Notes: a model not told the origin generated them from the sequence alone. 7,550 bases of DNA from Bacteroidota bacterium (GCA_026391935.1 JAPLDC010000336.1:1-7550); one strand, 5' to 3'; numbered from the stretch's first letter, positions 1 to 6,253 are shown. Made by a program: numbers and translations.

Positions 1-625
1 CAGGCATTTTAACACCATTTTTACTAGGGAATACGATTCCAACTTTTTCACCATTATAAGAGCAATCAAATTTAGCTTCTGTTTTATCTGTTTCTTTTGT
101 AAGCTTTGTTAAAACAACACTATAATTTCCTGTCTTGAAATCATTTTTTGATGCAGGTAATTTGAAGTCGGGTGTCGCAATGACTGCACAACTTGTAGAT
201 ACTTTGTATAAGCCTCCAATTTCAAAAGTGTAATTTTTAATTTTATTGTAACCTGTTCCTTTCAAATTAACGATTAACCATTCAGAGGAATTTGGTTCAA
301 TTGTTTTCGCTTTTTCTGTAGGTTTTGTTTCTTTTCCATCGATGATGAATTTACATTCTTCAGGTTTAAAAAGAATGTAATCAGCAGTTTTGTTTGCAAT
401 TTTTAACTTGAATTTTGTTTCTCCATCTGTTGAAACAGCATTGTCAACAGTTATTGTTACTTCTGAAGTTTCAATGGTAGTGTTTTTATAATACAGTTTC
501 TCATACTTTACTTCTTTTTGAGCGGATGTAGAAAGCATAGAAATTAAAGCTAAAAATACAAATGCGATTTTTTTACTCGTTTTTTTTGTTCCTGAAAAGG
601 AATCTGTGAATACGTTATATTTCAT
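1..625 (-). CDS. Secreted protein of unknown function, C-terminus beyond the window
   Basis: The frame is open for 208 codons from an ATG at 623-625 to the left edge, so the C-terminus is missing. I do not recognise the family. Residues 1-19 form an unusually long polar and basic leader (KK at 14-15 and 18-19). A hydrophobic core (IAFVFLALISML, 20-31) follows, and then STSA before Gln36, which reads as a Sec signal peptide cleaved near A35/Q36. There is no lipobox cysteine, so a soluble periplasmic or exported protein is expected. The mature part alternates short beta-like and charged segments (for example KFKLKIANKTADYILFKP, 71-88), which suggests a beta-sandwich. Cysteines occur at 91, 146 and 188. 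An in-frame ATG at 632-634 would add MII and is an alternative start. A TAnnTTTG element lies 43 bp upstream, so the gene probably has its own promoter. Nothing in it points to the pigment pathway. Confidence 0.8.
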   Translation of the reverse strand, partial: MKYNVFTDSFSGTKKTSKKIAFVFLALISMLSTSAQKEVKYEKLYYKNTTIETSEVTITVDNAVSTDGETKFKLKIANKTADYILFKPEECKFIIDGKETKPTEKAKTIEPNSSEWLIVNLKGTGYNKIKNYTFEIGGLYKVSTSCAVIATPDFKLPASKNDFKTGNYSVVLTKLTKETDKTEAKFDCSYNGEKVGIVFPSKNGVKMP

Positions 626-667
626 AATTATCATTTTTGGTTCGTTCTGGTTATACAATTCTTTTGC

Positions 668-675
668 CAAAGATA
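668..675 (-). promoter_or_regulatory. Candidate Bacteroidetes -7 promoter element for the secreted protein gene
   Basis: On the minus strand this reads TATCTTTG, an exact match to the Bacteroidetes consensus TAnnTTTG. It lies 43 bp upstream of the ATG at 625, which implies a short leader of roughly 30-35 nt. No well-spaced -33 TTG/TTTG was found: TTG occurs only 6 bp upstream or much too far away. It lies in the 105-bp gap after the BtrH-like gene, which suggests the secreted protein is transcribed separately. The match is by eye, and chance matches are not rare in AT-rich DNA. Confidence 0.5.
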
Positions 676-730
676 TAAAAACAATTTTCTTTCTTAATTT
701 TAGTTGTTTTCGCAAATATGTAAAGCTGTT

Positions 731-1744
731 TTAATCGAGTTTTAGTTTCAAAAGTTTTTTAAACGCTTGCTTTTCAATTTCAGAAATTTGCATTAACAAG
801 TCGGCACTTTCTTCAAAATCTTTTTGTTCGTTCAATCGTCCTTTATAAATTCTTCCCATATTAACTGCACTTGCCCTCCAAAGATCTCCTGCCTTTGTAA
901 ATTCTTCAGAGATTTGTATGAGTTGGTCTTGCTTAACATACTGATGCGCTTGTTCCAAAAATGCAGCAAATAAAAAGCGAAATCCACCTCCGCCAGTGCC
1001 TATCTCTTCTTGCATACGCACTATTTGGCCTAGATATAAACCGGCTTTCCGAGGTCCTAATTTGTCGCGCCACTTACGAATTTGTTTTGCTGTATATTTT
1101 ATTCCTGAAACACCACCAATATTTCCAGGGATATAAAGCATGTCCCTTGAACTGCGTTTGATGCCTTTTATAATTCCTTTTTTTATTATTTCGTCTGTAA
1201 CAAGGCCCACTTTTTCTGGGAAATAAATATGGCCTTTCGGAGCGAGTGGTCCTTTTGCAAAACGAACCTTTAACATGTCTTCTTCTGAAAGACTAGTTAC
1301 AGTTTCCATAACAGGGTCGCTTATCAAATAATTTCCATTCTCTTTTCCATAAACAATTAAATTGTGAGCATTAAAGTGGAAACGATATTCGGGCGGGAAA
1401 TAAGGGAGATTAAATACACCAACCTGGCATCCAACCGGAGCTCCTTCTTTCACTTTTTGATCTAAGAACGCTTGTGCTGTTTGTTCATTCCTGAATTTTT
1501 CGCGATGTACTTTTACTCCAAGTGACTTACAAGTACGGCTGAATATCCATCCGGGCATAGTTCTGTAGGTGATAGCAGGTCCATTGTTTATGGATAAATA
1601 GGGGATATGTAAATAAAATATTCCTGATCCCATTCCAAATGCCAAAGGCTCTGTCATAAATTCTAATCCGTGATAACGTAATAAACTTGTTGCCACTCCG
1701 TTTTCACAATGCGCAGACTGTATATGCTTAAATTTTTTTTCCAA
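731..1744 (-). CDS. BtrH-like (BtrH_N / DUF4872) cysteine-fold acyltransferase-like protein
   Basis: This 337-residue protein resembles BtrH N-terminal domain proteins, which have a papain/C39-like fold. BtrH of butirosin biosynthesis moves an ACP-bound acyl group onto an aminoglycoside amine. The N-terminus carries SAHCENGV with candidate nucleophile Cys13. NAHNLIVYG supplies candidate His127 and ISDP supplies Asp143, a Cys-His-Asp arrangement. The C-terminal half (about 180-337) fits the DUF4872 extension, with a conserved-looking block LGQIVRMQEEIGTGGGGFRFL and then AGDLWR. No signal peptide or membrane segment is evident, so it is probably cytosolic. The start is TTG at 1742-1744: no ATG occurs upstream before an in-frame stop, and the first internal Met (30) lies beyond the Cys motif. 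A plausible role is acyl transfer from the cluster's ACP to an acceptor, which is inference. It follows the small protein gene after 163-180 bp, so it may be transcribed separately. Confidence 0.85.
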   Translation of the reverse strand: MEKKFKHIQSAHCENGVATSLLRYHGLEFMTEPLAFGMGSGIFYLHIPYLSINNGPAITYRTMPGWIFSRTCKSLGVKVHREKFRNEQTAQAFLDQKVKEGAPVGCQVGVFNLPYFPPEYRFHFNAHNLIVYGKENGNYLISDPVMETVTSLSEEDMLKVRFAKGPLAPKGHIYFPEKVGLVTDEIIKKGIIKGIKRSSRDMLYIPGNIGGVSGIKYTAKQIRKWRDKLGPRKAGLYLGQIVRMQEEIGTGGGGFRFLFAAFLEQAHQYVKQDQLIQISEEFTKAGDLWRASAVNMGRIYKGRLNEQKDFEESADLLMQISEIEKQAFKKLLKLKLD

Positions 1745-1752
1745 TTTTATTA

Positions 1753-1779
1753 TTTTTTGCCACGAAGGCGCAAAGTTTA
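1753..1779. repeat. GC-richer segment resembling a dispersed 'CCACGAAGGCGCAAAG' repeat
   Basis: The plus strand reads TTTTTTGCCACGAAGGCGCA and continues AAGTTTA. Its GC content is well above the surrounding intergenic DNA. From memory it resembles a short dispersed intergenic repeat of the form CCACGAAGRCRCAAAG seen in Bacteroidota and other bacteria. Only one copy lies in this window, so repeat status cannot be shown here. It sits 9 bp upstream of the TTG start of the BtrH-like gene, where the ribosome-binding region would be. Confidence 0.35.
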
Positions 1780-1822
1780 TTTATTAATTACAATTTTTAT
1801 TTTTCTTCTAGATTTACTCGTT

Positions 1823-1904
1823 CTTCTCTCTGGTACTATCCTTATTGATAGTCATTTTAGTGTATTATAAAATGTATTGTCGATTACTAGATAAAAGAGA
1901 GAAG
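1823..1904. repeat. 9-bp inverted repeat enclosing a 6-bp hairpin in the intergenic gap
   Basis: CTTCTCTCT (1823-1831) is repeated as its exact reverse complement AGAGAGAAG (1896-1904). Inside the 64-bp loop, ACTATC (1835-1840) pairs with GATAGT (1847-1852) across a 6-base loop. Neither arm is followed by a T-run in the way of an intrinsic terminator. It lies just past the alternative stop of the small protein gene and before the BtrH-like gene, so it could be an RNA structure between the two transcripts. Function is unknown. Confidence 0.4.
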
Positions 1905-1907
1905 CTA

Positions 1908-1977
1908 CTAACCTTTAAAATTTTTCAATTCCTCAATACTGATATTAAATGCTTTTGCATATACTGCCAATTTTTTT
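1908..1977 (-). other. Alternative (-1) reading frame holding the probable native C-terminus of the small protein
   Basis: At the run of seven A's in the coding strand (plus-strand T's at 1971-1977), the small protein frame reads GAA AAA AAT TGG and stops 14 codons later. A -1 shift gives AAA TTG GCA and continues KLAVYAKAFNISIEELKNFKG to a double TAG (1905-1910). That version is amphipathic and ends in ISIEELKNF, like the last helix of many XRE-type helix-turn-helix proteins. The unshifted tail (NWQYMQKHLISVLRN) looks arbitrary. The site matches the X XXY YYZ slippery pattern as A AAA AAT in the zero frame. The corrected protein would have 132 residues instead of 126. Confidence 0.65.
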
Positions 1978-2305
1978 CACTTAAAGATTCAAATACTTTA
2001 GGTTTCATGTGTCTTTTTATTGTGAAGGCCCAAAATCCTGTATACCCTGATAATACGGGGAAATCCATGATCCTTAATTCCATGAAATAGTATATCGGGC
2101 TTTTTTCTCCTTTTTTTACGGCAAGGCTTGCAGCTGCTATTCGTTCATTAATATCATCCCAGGCATTGTCCAATGCATTTTTTTTAACATCCCAACCGGT
2201 ACTCAAATCGGTTGTATATTTCCCTTCTTTGTCCTTTACATACATTAACTCTCTCGTCATGGAAGCCAATGGAGACTCATCTTGTGGAAGTTCTTCTTTT
2301 TTCAT
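1925..2305 (-). CDS. Small protein of unknown function, apparently frameshifted near its C-terminus
   Basis: This 126-residue cytosolic-looking protein has no signal peptide. I recognise no named family, although the body looks like a small protein found beside pigment clusters in Bacteroidota. The N-terminal third is charged (MKKEELPQDE, then YVKDKEGKYTT). The middle has a helical stretch WDVKKNALDNAWDDINERIA (38-57). Residues 75-110 (MELRIMDFPVLSGYTGFWAFTIKRHMKPKVFESLSE) look like a compact helical domain with HTH-like spacing. The last 15 residues appear out of frame: a -1 shift at an A7 tract yields a more natural tail ending at 1908. The ATG at 2303-2305 overlaps the DUF1702 stop by four bases (ATGA), so translation is probably coupled. 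A regulatory or accessory role in the cluster is possible, but the sequence does not show one. Alternatives are a sequencing indel, a recent mutation or programmed slippage. Confidence 0.75.
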   Translation of the reverse strand: MKKEELPQDESPLASMTRELMYVKDKEGKYTTDLSTGWDVKKNALDNAWDDINERIAAASLAVKKGEKSPIYYFMELRIMDFPVLSGYTGFWAFTIKRHMKPKVFESLSEKNWQYMQKHLISVLRN

Positions 2306-3174
2306 ATTTTTATTTCACTTGACGAAATTAATTGTTTTTCAATAGCAGAAAGCCATAAATCATAGGATTTTTCTTTTGAATCTTTCAAAAGTTTATCAAT
2401 AGTGTCAACTGTTTGATTTGCAGATAAATTAAACCATGAACGGCATACTAATTCTGTTTCTGGATTTATTGTACTTGATTGTGCTCTACCTTTTGCTGCA
2501 AATGCAGCTCCAGCATATAATTGTGATCGGTGTTCAGTTGCAATTGAATTTATTTCATTCATCATTCTTTCATCAAACCCACCAACATAGGTGAATGCAA
2601 TTCCTATTCCTCTCCATAGATCAGCGTGACGTGCAGAAGGGAAACTGTCAATCACTTCTTTTACTTTAGGAATATTTCCCAAACAACTATACCAAATGCT
2701 TCTTCCAATACCTTGGTCGTAGTGCCTTAATTGCGCTAGATCAATCTTATCGGATATCTTTTTGCTGTTAATACTTTGTCTCTGTTTGAATATTCCATCA
2801 TAATAGCCAATACCATCCAAAACACTTGATATCATAAAAGGTTCAACAGTTCCTATATAAAATTGAATATCAATTGTGTGTTTAGCAAATGCCCATCCTA
2901 ATCCTACATGAACCTGAGATGAATGCGCTCCCGCCTCTTCCAATAAAAATTGTTTCCAACGATTCAATGATTTATTATCTAAAATATCTTTTTCTGCAAA
3001 AACCATAGCTGTGGCTTCAAAAGCGACAGAACGGAATTCGTTTTCTGAGTTATTGATTTGTGAAAGAATCCTTTTTAGATCATCTGTCGCAAAAGCAAAA
3101 TCACTTGATTCCTGAAAAAGAGTTTTGATCTTTTCCATTTTTTTAGAAATTGTATTTTGCGAACTCATCTGCAT
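2302..3174 (-). CDS. DUF1702 family protein
   Basis: This 290-residue protein matches the DUF1702 pattern, a family of unknown biochemistry first noted in enediyne polyketide clusters and also found in Bacteroidota pigment clusters. In order it shows FEATAMVFA (52-60), HVGLGWAFAK (89-98), LDGIGYYDGIFK (119-130), DQGIGRSIWYSCLG (153-166), FPSARHADLWRGIGIAFTYVGG (178-199) and YAGAAFAAKGRA at about 221-232. These Gly- and aromatic-rich blocks occur in the family's order. Members I recall are a little over 300 residues, so this one is at the short end. There is no signal peptide. The ATG at 3172-3174 directly abuts the TAA of the FAD gene (0 bp), and the 3' end overlaps the small protein start by 4 bp, so the three genes are almost certainly one transcript with coupled translation. 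An ATG two codons downstream is a possible alternative start. A role in polyene modification or handling is inferred only from context. Confidence 0.85.
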   Translation of the reverse strand: MQMSSQNTISKKMEKIKTLFQESSDFAFATDDLKRILSQINNSENEFRSVAFEATAMVFAEKDILDNKSLNRWKQFLLEEAGAHSSQVHVGLGWAFAKHTIDIQFYIGTVEPFMISSVLDGIGYYDGIFKQRQSINSKKISDKIDLAQLRHYDQGIGRSIWYSCLGNIPKVKEVIDSFPSARHADLWRGIGIAFTYVGGFDERMMNEINSIATEHRSQLYAGAAFAAKGRAQSSTINPETELVCRSWFNLSANQTVDTIDKLLKDSKEKSYDLWLSAIEKQLISSSEIKI

Positions 3175-4845
3175 TTATTTCTTATCGTAAAACCACATCA
3201 CTTCAACATCTTTTTTTACTGAAGCGTCAACCGGTAATGCAAGATCACTTTCTGTATCCACTTTTTCTGTCAGACTGATGGAATAGGGATTCACTTTTAT
3301 ATCCAGAGATGTTCCTTTTGCCTGATGACTGATATTGCGAAACATTTCTGCCGCAATTTTTTCTAGCATCCCCATATTCATCGTAATTTTTTCCTGTAAC
3401 TTTTTTGAGTTGCCGTGCTGAAATTCAATACCTTCTTGAAACTCTCGCATATATTTAAGATCAAATGGGTCGATATAGCGATCAGTAAAAGTAGCATGTT
3501 CAAGTGGTAACCATTGTAAAAACAGATCCTGCATTATTTTATTTAAAGCCTGAAATTTTTTTCCGATACCATTTTCAGAAACAAATAAATCTTTCAATAA
3601 TTTAAGATCGGTATAGCCTTTATTGGTAAATAGAACACAAGGCACCGACCAATAGATTGCCCAGTCCCAAAATATTTTAAAAACCATGATCTGGGTATTT
3701 CCCATCAATTTATATTTATCCTGATAGATCGGAAGCCAACTCTCGTACCATTGTAAATGCATCTTTTCATATACTTCTGTACGAAGAGCGATATCTTCTC
3801 CAACTTTATCACGTAGAATCAGATCCGAAAGCCATGTATTATTTAAGGAAATGAAATCACTCCCAGGTGAATAAAATGGATCTAAAAAAGCTCCTGCTTC
3901 ACCCGTACAAGCCCAACGTTCCTTTGAATACATTCTTTCGCTATTATGCGCAAAATGTTTTAAAATCCTGAAATCCATTAGTTCTTCCTTTGGCGGACAA
4001 ACTTTTGTAGCAGCCAATGGCTCATTCTTTTTGATCCATTCAACAGCTTTTTCGTATGTGTTTATTGTATTGAAAGGATGGATATCCTCATCGGCAACAA
4101 TACCGATACTCGTGTTCTTTGAACCTAATGGAATGACCAATAACCAATAGCCCTTATCAATAAAGTGAACAGTACTCAGATAACGGAGTTTGGGAGCAAG
4201 AAAGGTTTTCCATTTTTTGTCATCGCTCCATTCATCAATGTCTACAACACCTTTCACGCGGTACCAAACTGCATTTACATTATGTGGTGTCGCTTTTTCG
4301 AATTTTAATTTACGTTTTAATAAACTAAAACGACTCGTTGCATCAACTATCCAACGTGCCTTTAATTGTTTTTCTTTTTCCTCGTGATTAAAAATAACTG
4401 TATGTCCTGCTTCGTTAAATTCAACATCCTTCACACGGGCAGACAACATAAATTCGGTACCCAGTTCCTTGGTGTGTTTTTCTAGATAATTCTCAAAGGT
4501 TCCTCTGTCGAGTTGATGACTTGGAGTGGGAAGTTTTAAACGTGGACCCAGTTCAACCCTGTTGGAAATTTCAGCTTTATTATTTGAGGTAAAGAAAAAA
4601 CGAAGGCCGTGTTTTGGTAATTCAAATTCTTCTAAATACTCTTTTAAGCCAAGCACTTCACGAAAATAATGTGTCGCTAATTCTACAGTTGATTCACCCA
4701 CTTTGTGCGCAGCGATAGGAGCAATCGAATCACGGTATTCCATTATCAAAATGGAAATGTCAGGATTTGCTCTTTTAAGTTGAATAGAAAGTGTAAGACC
4801 GGCTAACCCACCACCTGCAATAATTACATCGTACTGTTTTTGCAT
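3175..4845 (-). CDS. FAD-dependent oxidoreductase of the flavin halogenase / monooxygenase fold
   Basis: This 556-residue flavoprotein is expected in the cytosol. The Rossmann motif GGGLAG (11-16) lies after a beta strand (YDVIIA) and is followed by Glu36 at the end of strand two, typical for ADP-ribose binding. HKVGES (47-52) and QLDRGTFENYL (111-121) are shared with flavin halogenases and related hydroxylases. IVDATSR (166-172) and WACTGEAGAFLDPFYSPGSDF (311-331) form the second FAD-binding part. The halogenase signature WxWxIP is altered to YWLLVIPL (233-240), with Leu where the second Trp should be, so chlorination cannot be assumed. A hydroxylase or ring oxidase acting on the aromatic head group is equally plausible. 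Residues after about 350 form a long helical C-terminal domain rich in Trp and Tyr. The ATG at 4843-4845 sits just before the Rossmann strand, as expected. It appears to be the first gene of a coupled set with the DUF1702 and small protein genes. I saw no clear TAnnTTTG upstream on this strand. Confidence 0.85.
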   Translation of the reverse strand: MQKQYDVIIAGGGLAGLTLSIQLKRANPDISILIMEYRDSIAPIAAHKVGESTVELATHYFREVLGLKEYLEEFELPKHGLRFFFTSNNKAEISNRVELGPRLKLPTPSHQLDRGTFENYLEKHTKELGTEFMLSARVKDVEFNEAGHTVIFNHEEKEKQLKARWIVDATSRFSLLKRKLKFEKATPHNVNAVWYRVKGVVDIDEWSDDKKWKTFLAPKLRYLSTVHFIDKGYWLLVIPLGSKNTSIGIVADEDIHPFNTINTYEKAVEWIKKNEPLAATKVCPPKEELMDFRILKHFAHNSERMYSKERWACTGEAGAFLDPFYSPGSDFISLNNTWLSDLILRDKVGEDIALRTEVYEKMHLQWYESWLPIYQDKYKLMGNTQIMVFKIFWDWAIYWSVPCVLFTNKGYTDLKLLKDLFVSENGIGKKFQALNKIMQDLFLQWLPLEHATFTDRYIDPFDLKYMREFQEGIEFQHGNSKKLQEKITMNMGMLEKIAAEMFRNISHQAKGTSLDIKVNPYSISLTEKVDTESDLALPVDASVKKDVEVMWFYDKK

Positions 4846-4961
4846 CCTGAAAATGAGGTTTAGCTTTTCTATTTTGGTTGAATTGTAAAAATAGTGAAAT
4901 TATAAGCATGTTCAGCCATCAGCTTGGATAAATATCAATCAAATTTTACGATTAATTTTCT

Positions 4962-4969
4962 TATATTTG
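4962..4969 (+). promoter_or_regulatory. Candidate Bacteroidetes -7 promoter element for the cupredoxin gene
   Basis: TATATTTG matches TAnnTTTG exactly and ends 24 bp before the ATG at 4994, giving a short leader. No TTG is found about 19-23 bp upstream, so the -33 half is not evident. It lies in the 148-bp divergent gap between the FAD oxidoreductase and cupredoxin genes and supports independent transcription of the cupredoxin. Confidence 0.5.
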
Positions 4970-4993
4970 ATAGGATAAAATAATATTCAATTC

Positions 4994-5332
4994 ATGAGAT
5001 CGAAACAGTTTTTCTTTATAGTAATCCTTATTGTTGTTTTTGGAAGTTGCAAAAAAACAGAGATCGGAAATCCTGGTCCCAATGAAGTTTGGCTTGAATA
5101 CAAAGCTTTTAATCCAACACAAATACAAGTTGATTCCGGTTCAACAATTACCTTTACAAATAAAGATAATGCGGATCATTCAGTAACAGCAAATAGTGGT
5201 TTGTTTAACAGCGGTAAGATCAAAAGTGGAAATACATTTACATTTACTTTTAATACAAAAGGAACTTATTATTATTACTGTAATTACCACTCTTCAAATT
5301 CATCAGAGCAGGGTGCTATTGTAGTTAAATAG
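4994..5332 (+). CDS. Cupredoxin-like lipoprotein (plastocyanin/azurin family)
   Basis: This 112-residue protein has a short basic start, a hydrophobic stretch FFFIVILIVVFG (6-17) and a lipobox-like FGSC with Cys19 as the likely lipidated residue, so it is an envelope lipoprotein. The mature domain (about 30-112) is a single cupredoxin. It has the FNPTQIQVDSGSTITFTNKD strand pair (39-58), first copper ligand His62 in DHSVT, a Tyr-rich strand YYYYC leading to Cys96, and His99 in CNYH. Relatives usually have Met two residues before the Gly of the last strand (MxG). Here the matching stretch is SSEQG, with Glu105 in that place and Gln106 next to it, so the axial ligand is absent or replaced. It probably transfers electrons or binds copper, but a partner is not visible. 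It is transcribed opposite to all other genes here and converges on the acyltransferase gene with 18 bp between stops. It is therefore probably not part of the pigment operon. Confidence 0.88.
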   Translation: MRSKQFFFIVILIVVFGSCKKTEIGNPGPNEVWLEYKAFNPTQIQVDSGSTITFTNKDNADHSVTANSGLFNSGKIKSGNTFTFTFNTKGTYYYYCNYHSSNSSEQGAIVVK

Positions 5333-5350
5333 AGACAGGAATATTACTGA

Positions 5351-6250
5351 TCACTCTTCCTTCCAGAAAGCGTAATAATTAAACCATTGTTCAGGATAGC
5401 GATGAACCATTTTTTCCACTTCTTCAATATATTTATGAAGTAATTCCTGGACAGCAATTTCTGTTTGTTTAGGATCTCGTGTGCGTTTTACTTCAATTGG
5501 TTCGGAAGCAAAAAAGTGATAATGAGTACTCGTTTCTTTTACTGCAAATGCTAGTGTCAGCGGGACTCCGAATTTAGCTGCCATAATAAATGGTCCGGCA
5601 GGAAATTTTGCTATTTTTCCTAAAAAGGTAGCTTCCAATGTTTGCACACCGTCTCTGAAACGGTCACCATGCATCACCACCAATTCATTATTACTGAAGG
5701 CATTGTGAAGTTCGATCAAATGCCCCATTTCTCCATCTTTGATCGCGATGATCTTAATGTTTTTTTTCTTCTCCACTTCATCCATGTACTTTTTTAAATT
5801 CTCATGTTCATTTTCATACATCAGAATATTGAAGGTGGTATTTAATCTGTTGAGTAATTGTCCGGCTATCTCCCAGTTGCCGATATGGGCACTCACTAAA
5901 ATTCCTCCGCGCCCCATGGCTGCTATCTTATCCAGATTTGCACTGCCATCGGGGTTGATCGTAAAATTTGTTTTTACTCCGGCAAGCAATGCTACTTTAT
6001 CTAAAATGGTTTGCCCAAAAATGTAATAATTTTTATAAATCTTTAAATAGGAGGTAAAGCGATTGTATTTTAATACGTTGTGGAAATAGTAATAAATATG
6101 CTTGTTGGATTTAAAAGCAAAAAGGAAATAGTGAAAGGCAACAAATCTTAAAACCAAGTATGCCGGTTTAAGTCCTAAATTATTCAGGATGAAAACAAAT
6201 ATCTTATGGCCTAATACAGTTCCTTTGGATTTCCCTTCCCATTTTGCCAT
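5351..6250 (-). CDS. LpxL/HtrB-type lysophospholipid acyltransferase-like protein
   Basis: This 299-residue protein belongs to the lipid A late acyltransferase superfamily, whose members transfer an acyl chain from ACP to a hydroxyl. The catalytic HX4E motif is present as SAHIGNWEIAG (His122, Glu127). MHGDRF (193-198) supplies the second conserved block, FPAGPFIMAAKFGVPL (216-231) follows, and the end carries PEQWFNYYAFW, typical of the family. The hydrophobic N-terminal stretch (LVLRFVAFHYFLFAF, 32-46) suggests attachment to the inner membrane. The length is normal. Because it lies 123 bp downstream of an ACP gene in a cluster with a ketosynthase, it is more likely to acylate a pathway product than lipid A. 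In a flexirubin pathway it is a good candidate for joining the polyene acid to its phenol partner, but that is inference. The ATG at 6248-6250 is the only Met before the first conserved region. Several AATTTGAAA repeats lie immediately upstream. Confidence 0.88.
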   Translation of the reverse strand: MAKWEGKSKGTVLGHKIFVFILNNLGLKPAYLVLRFVAFHYFLFAFKSNKHIYYYFHNVLKYNRFTSYLKIYKNYYIFGQTILDKVALLAGVKTNFTINPDGSANLDKIAAMGRGGILVSAHIGNWEIAGQLLNRLNTTFNILMYENEHENLKKYMDEVEKKKNIKIIAIKDGEMGHLIELHNAFSNNELVVMHGDRFRDGVQTLEATFLGKIAKFPAGPFIMAAKFGVPLTLAFAVKETSTHYHFFASEPIEVKRTRDPKQTEIAVQELLHKYIEEVEKMVHRYPEQWFNYYAFWKEE

Positions 6251-6253
6251 TTT

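Noticed and set aside
961..2090. Plus-strand open frames at 961-1161 and 1845-2090
   Set aside because: They lie largely antisense to the BtrH-like and small protein genes, have no family resemblance and no promoter or coding signature. Their hydrophobic, Cys-rich composition is typical of antisense translation of AT-rich genes.
2302..3174. An enediyne biosynthetic cluster because of DUF1702
   Set aside because: No iterative type I enediyne PKS is present; discrete ketosynthase and ACP genes and the Bacteroidota background favour an aryl-polyene/flexirubin type pathway.
4190..4387. Plus-strand open frame inside the FAD oxidoreductase gene
   Set aside because: It is antisense to a well-supported flavoprotein region and has no recognisable features.
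3175..4845. Calling the flavoprotein a tryptophan halogenase
   Set aside because: The fold matches, but WxWxIP is not intact, so only the broader oxidoreductase call is supported.
4846..4993. A minus-strand promoter for the FAD-DUF1702 genes
   Set aside because: Only a one-mismatch -7 octamer (4940-4947, AAAATTTG on the minus strand) was found, about 95 bp upstream and with no -33 partner; too weak to annotate.
5333..5350. A shared terminator between the convergent cupredoxin and acyltransferase genes
   Set aside because: The 18-bp gap holds no stem-loop or T-run on either strand.
5739..6026. Plus-strand open frame with membrane-like Phe-rich sequence
   Set aside because: It is the antisense image of Lys/Glu-rich codons in the acyltransferase gene, not a membrane protein.
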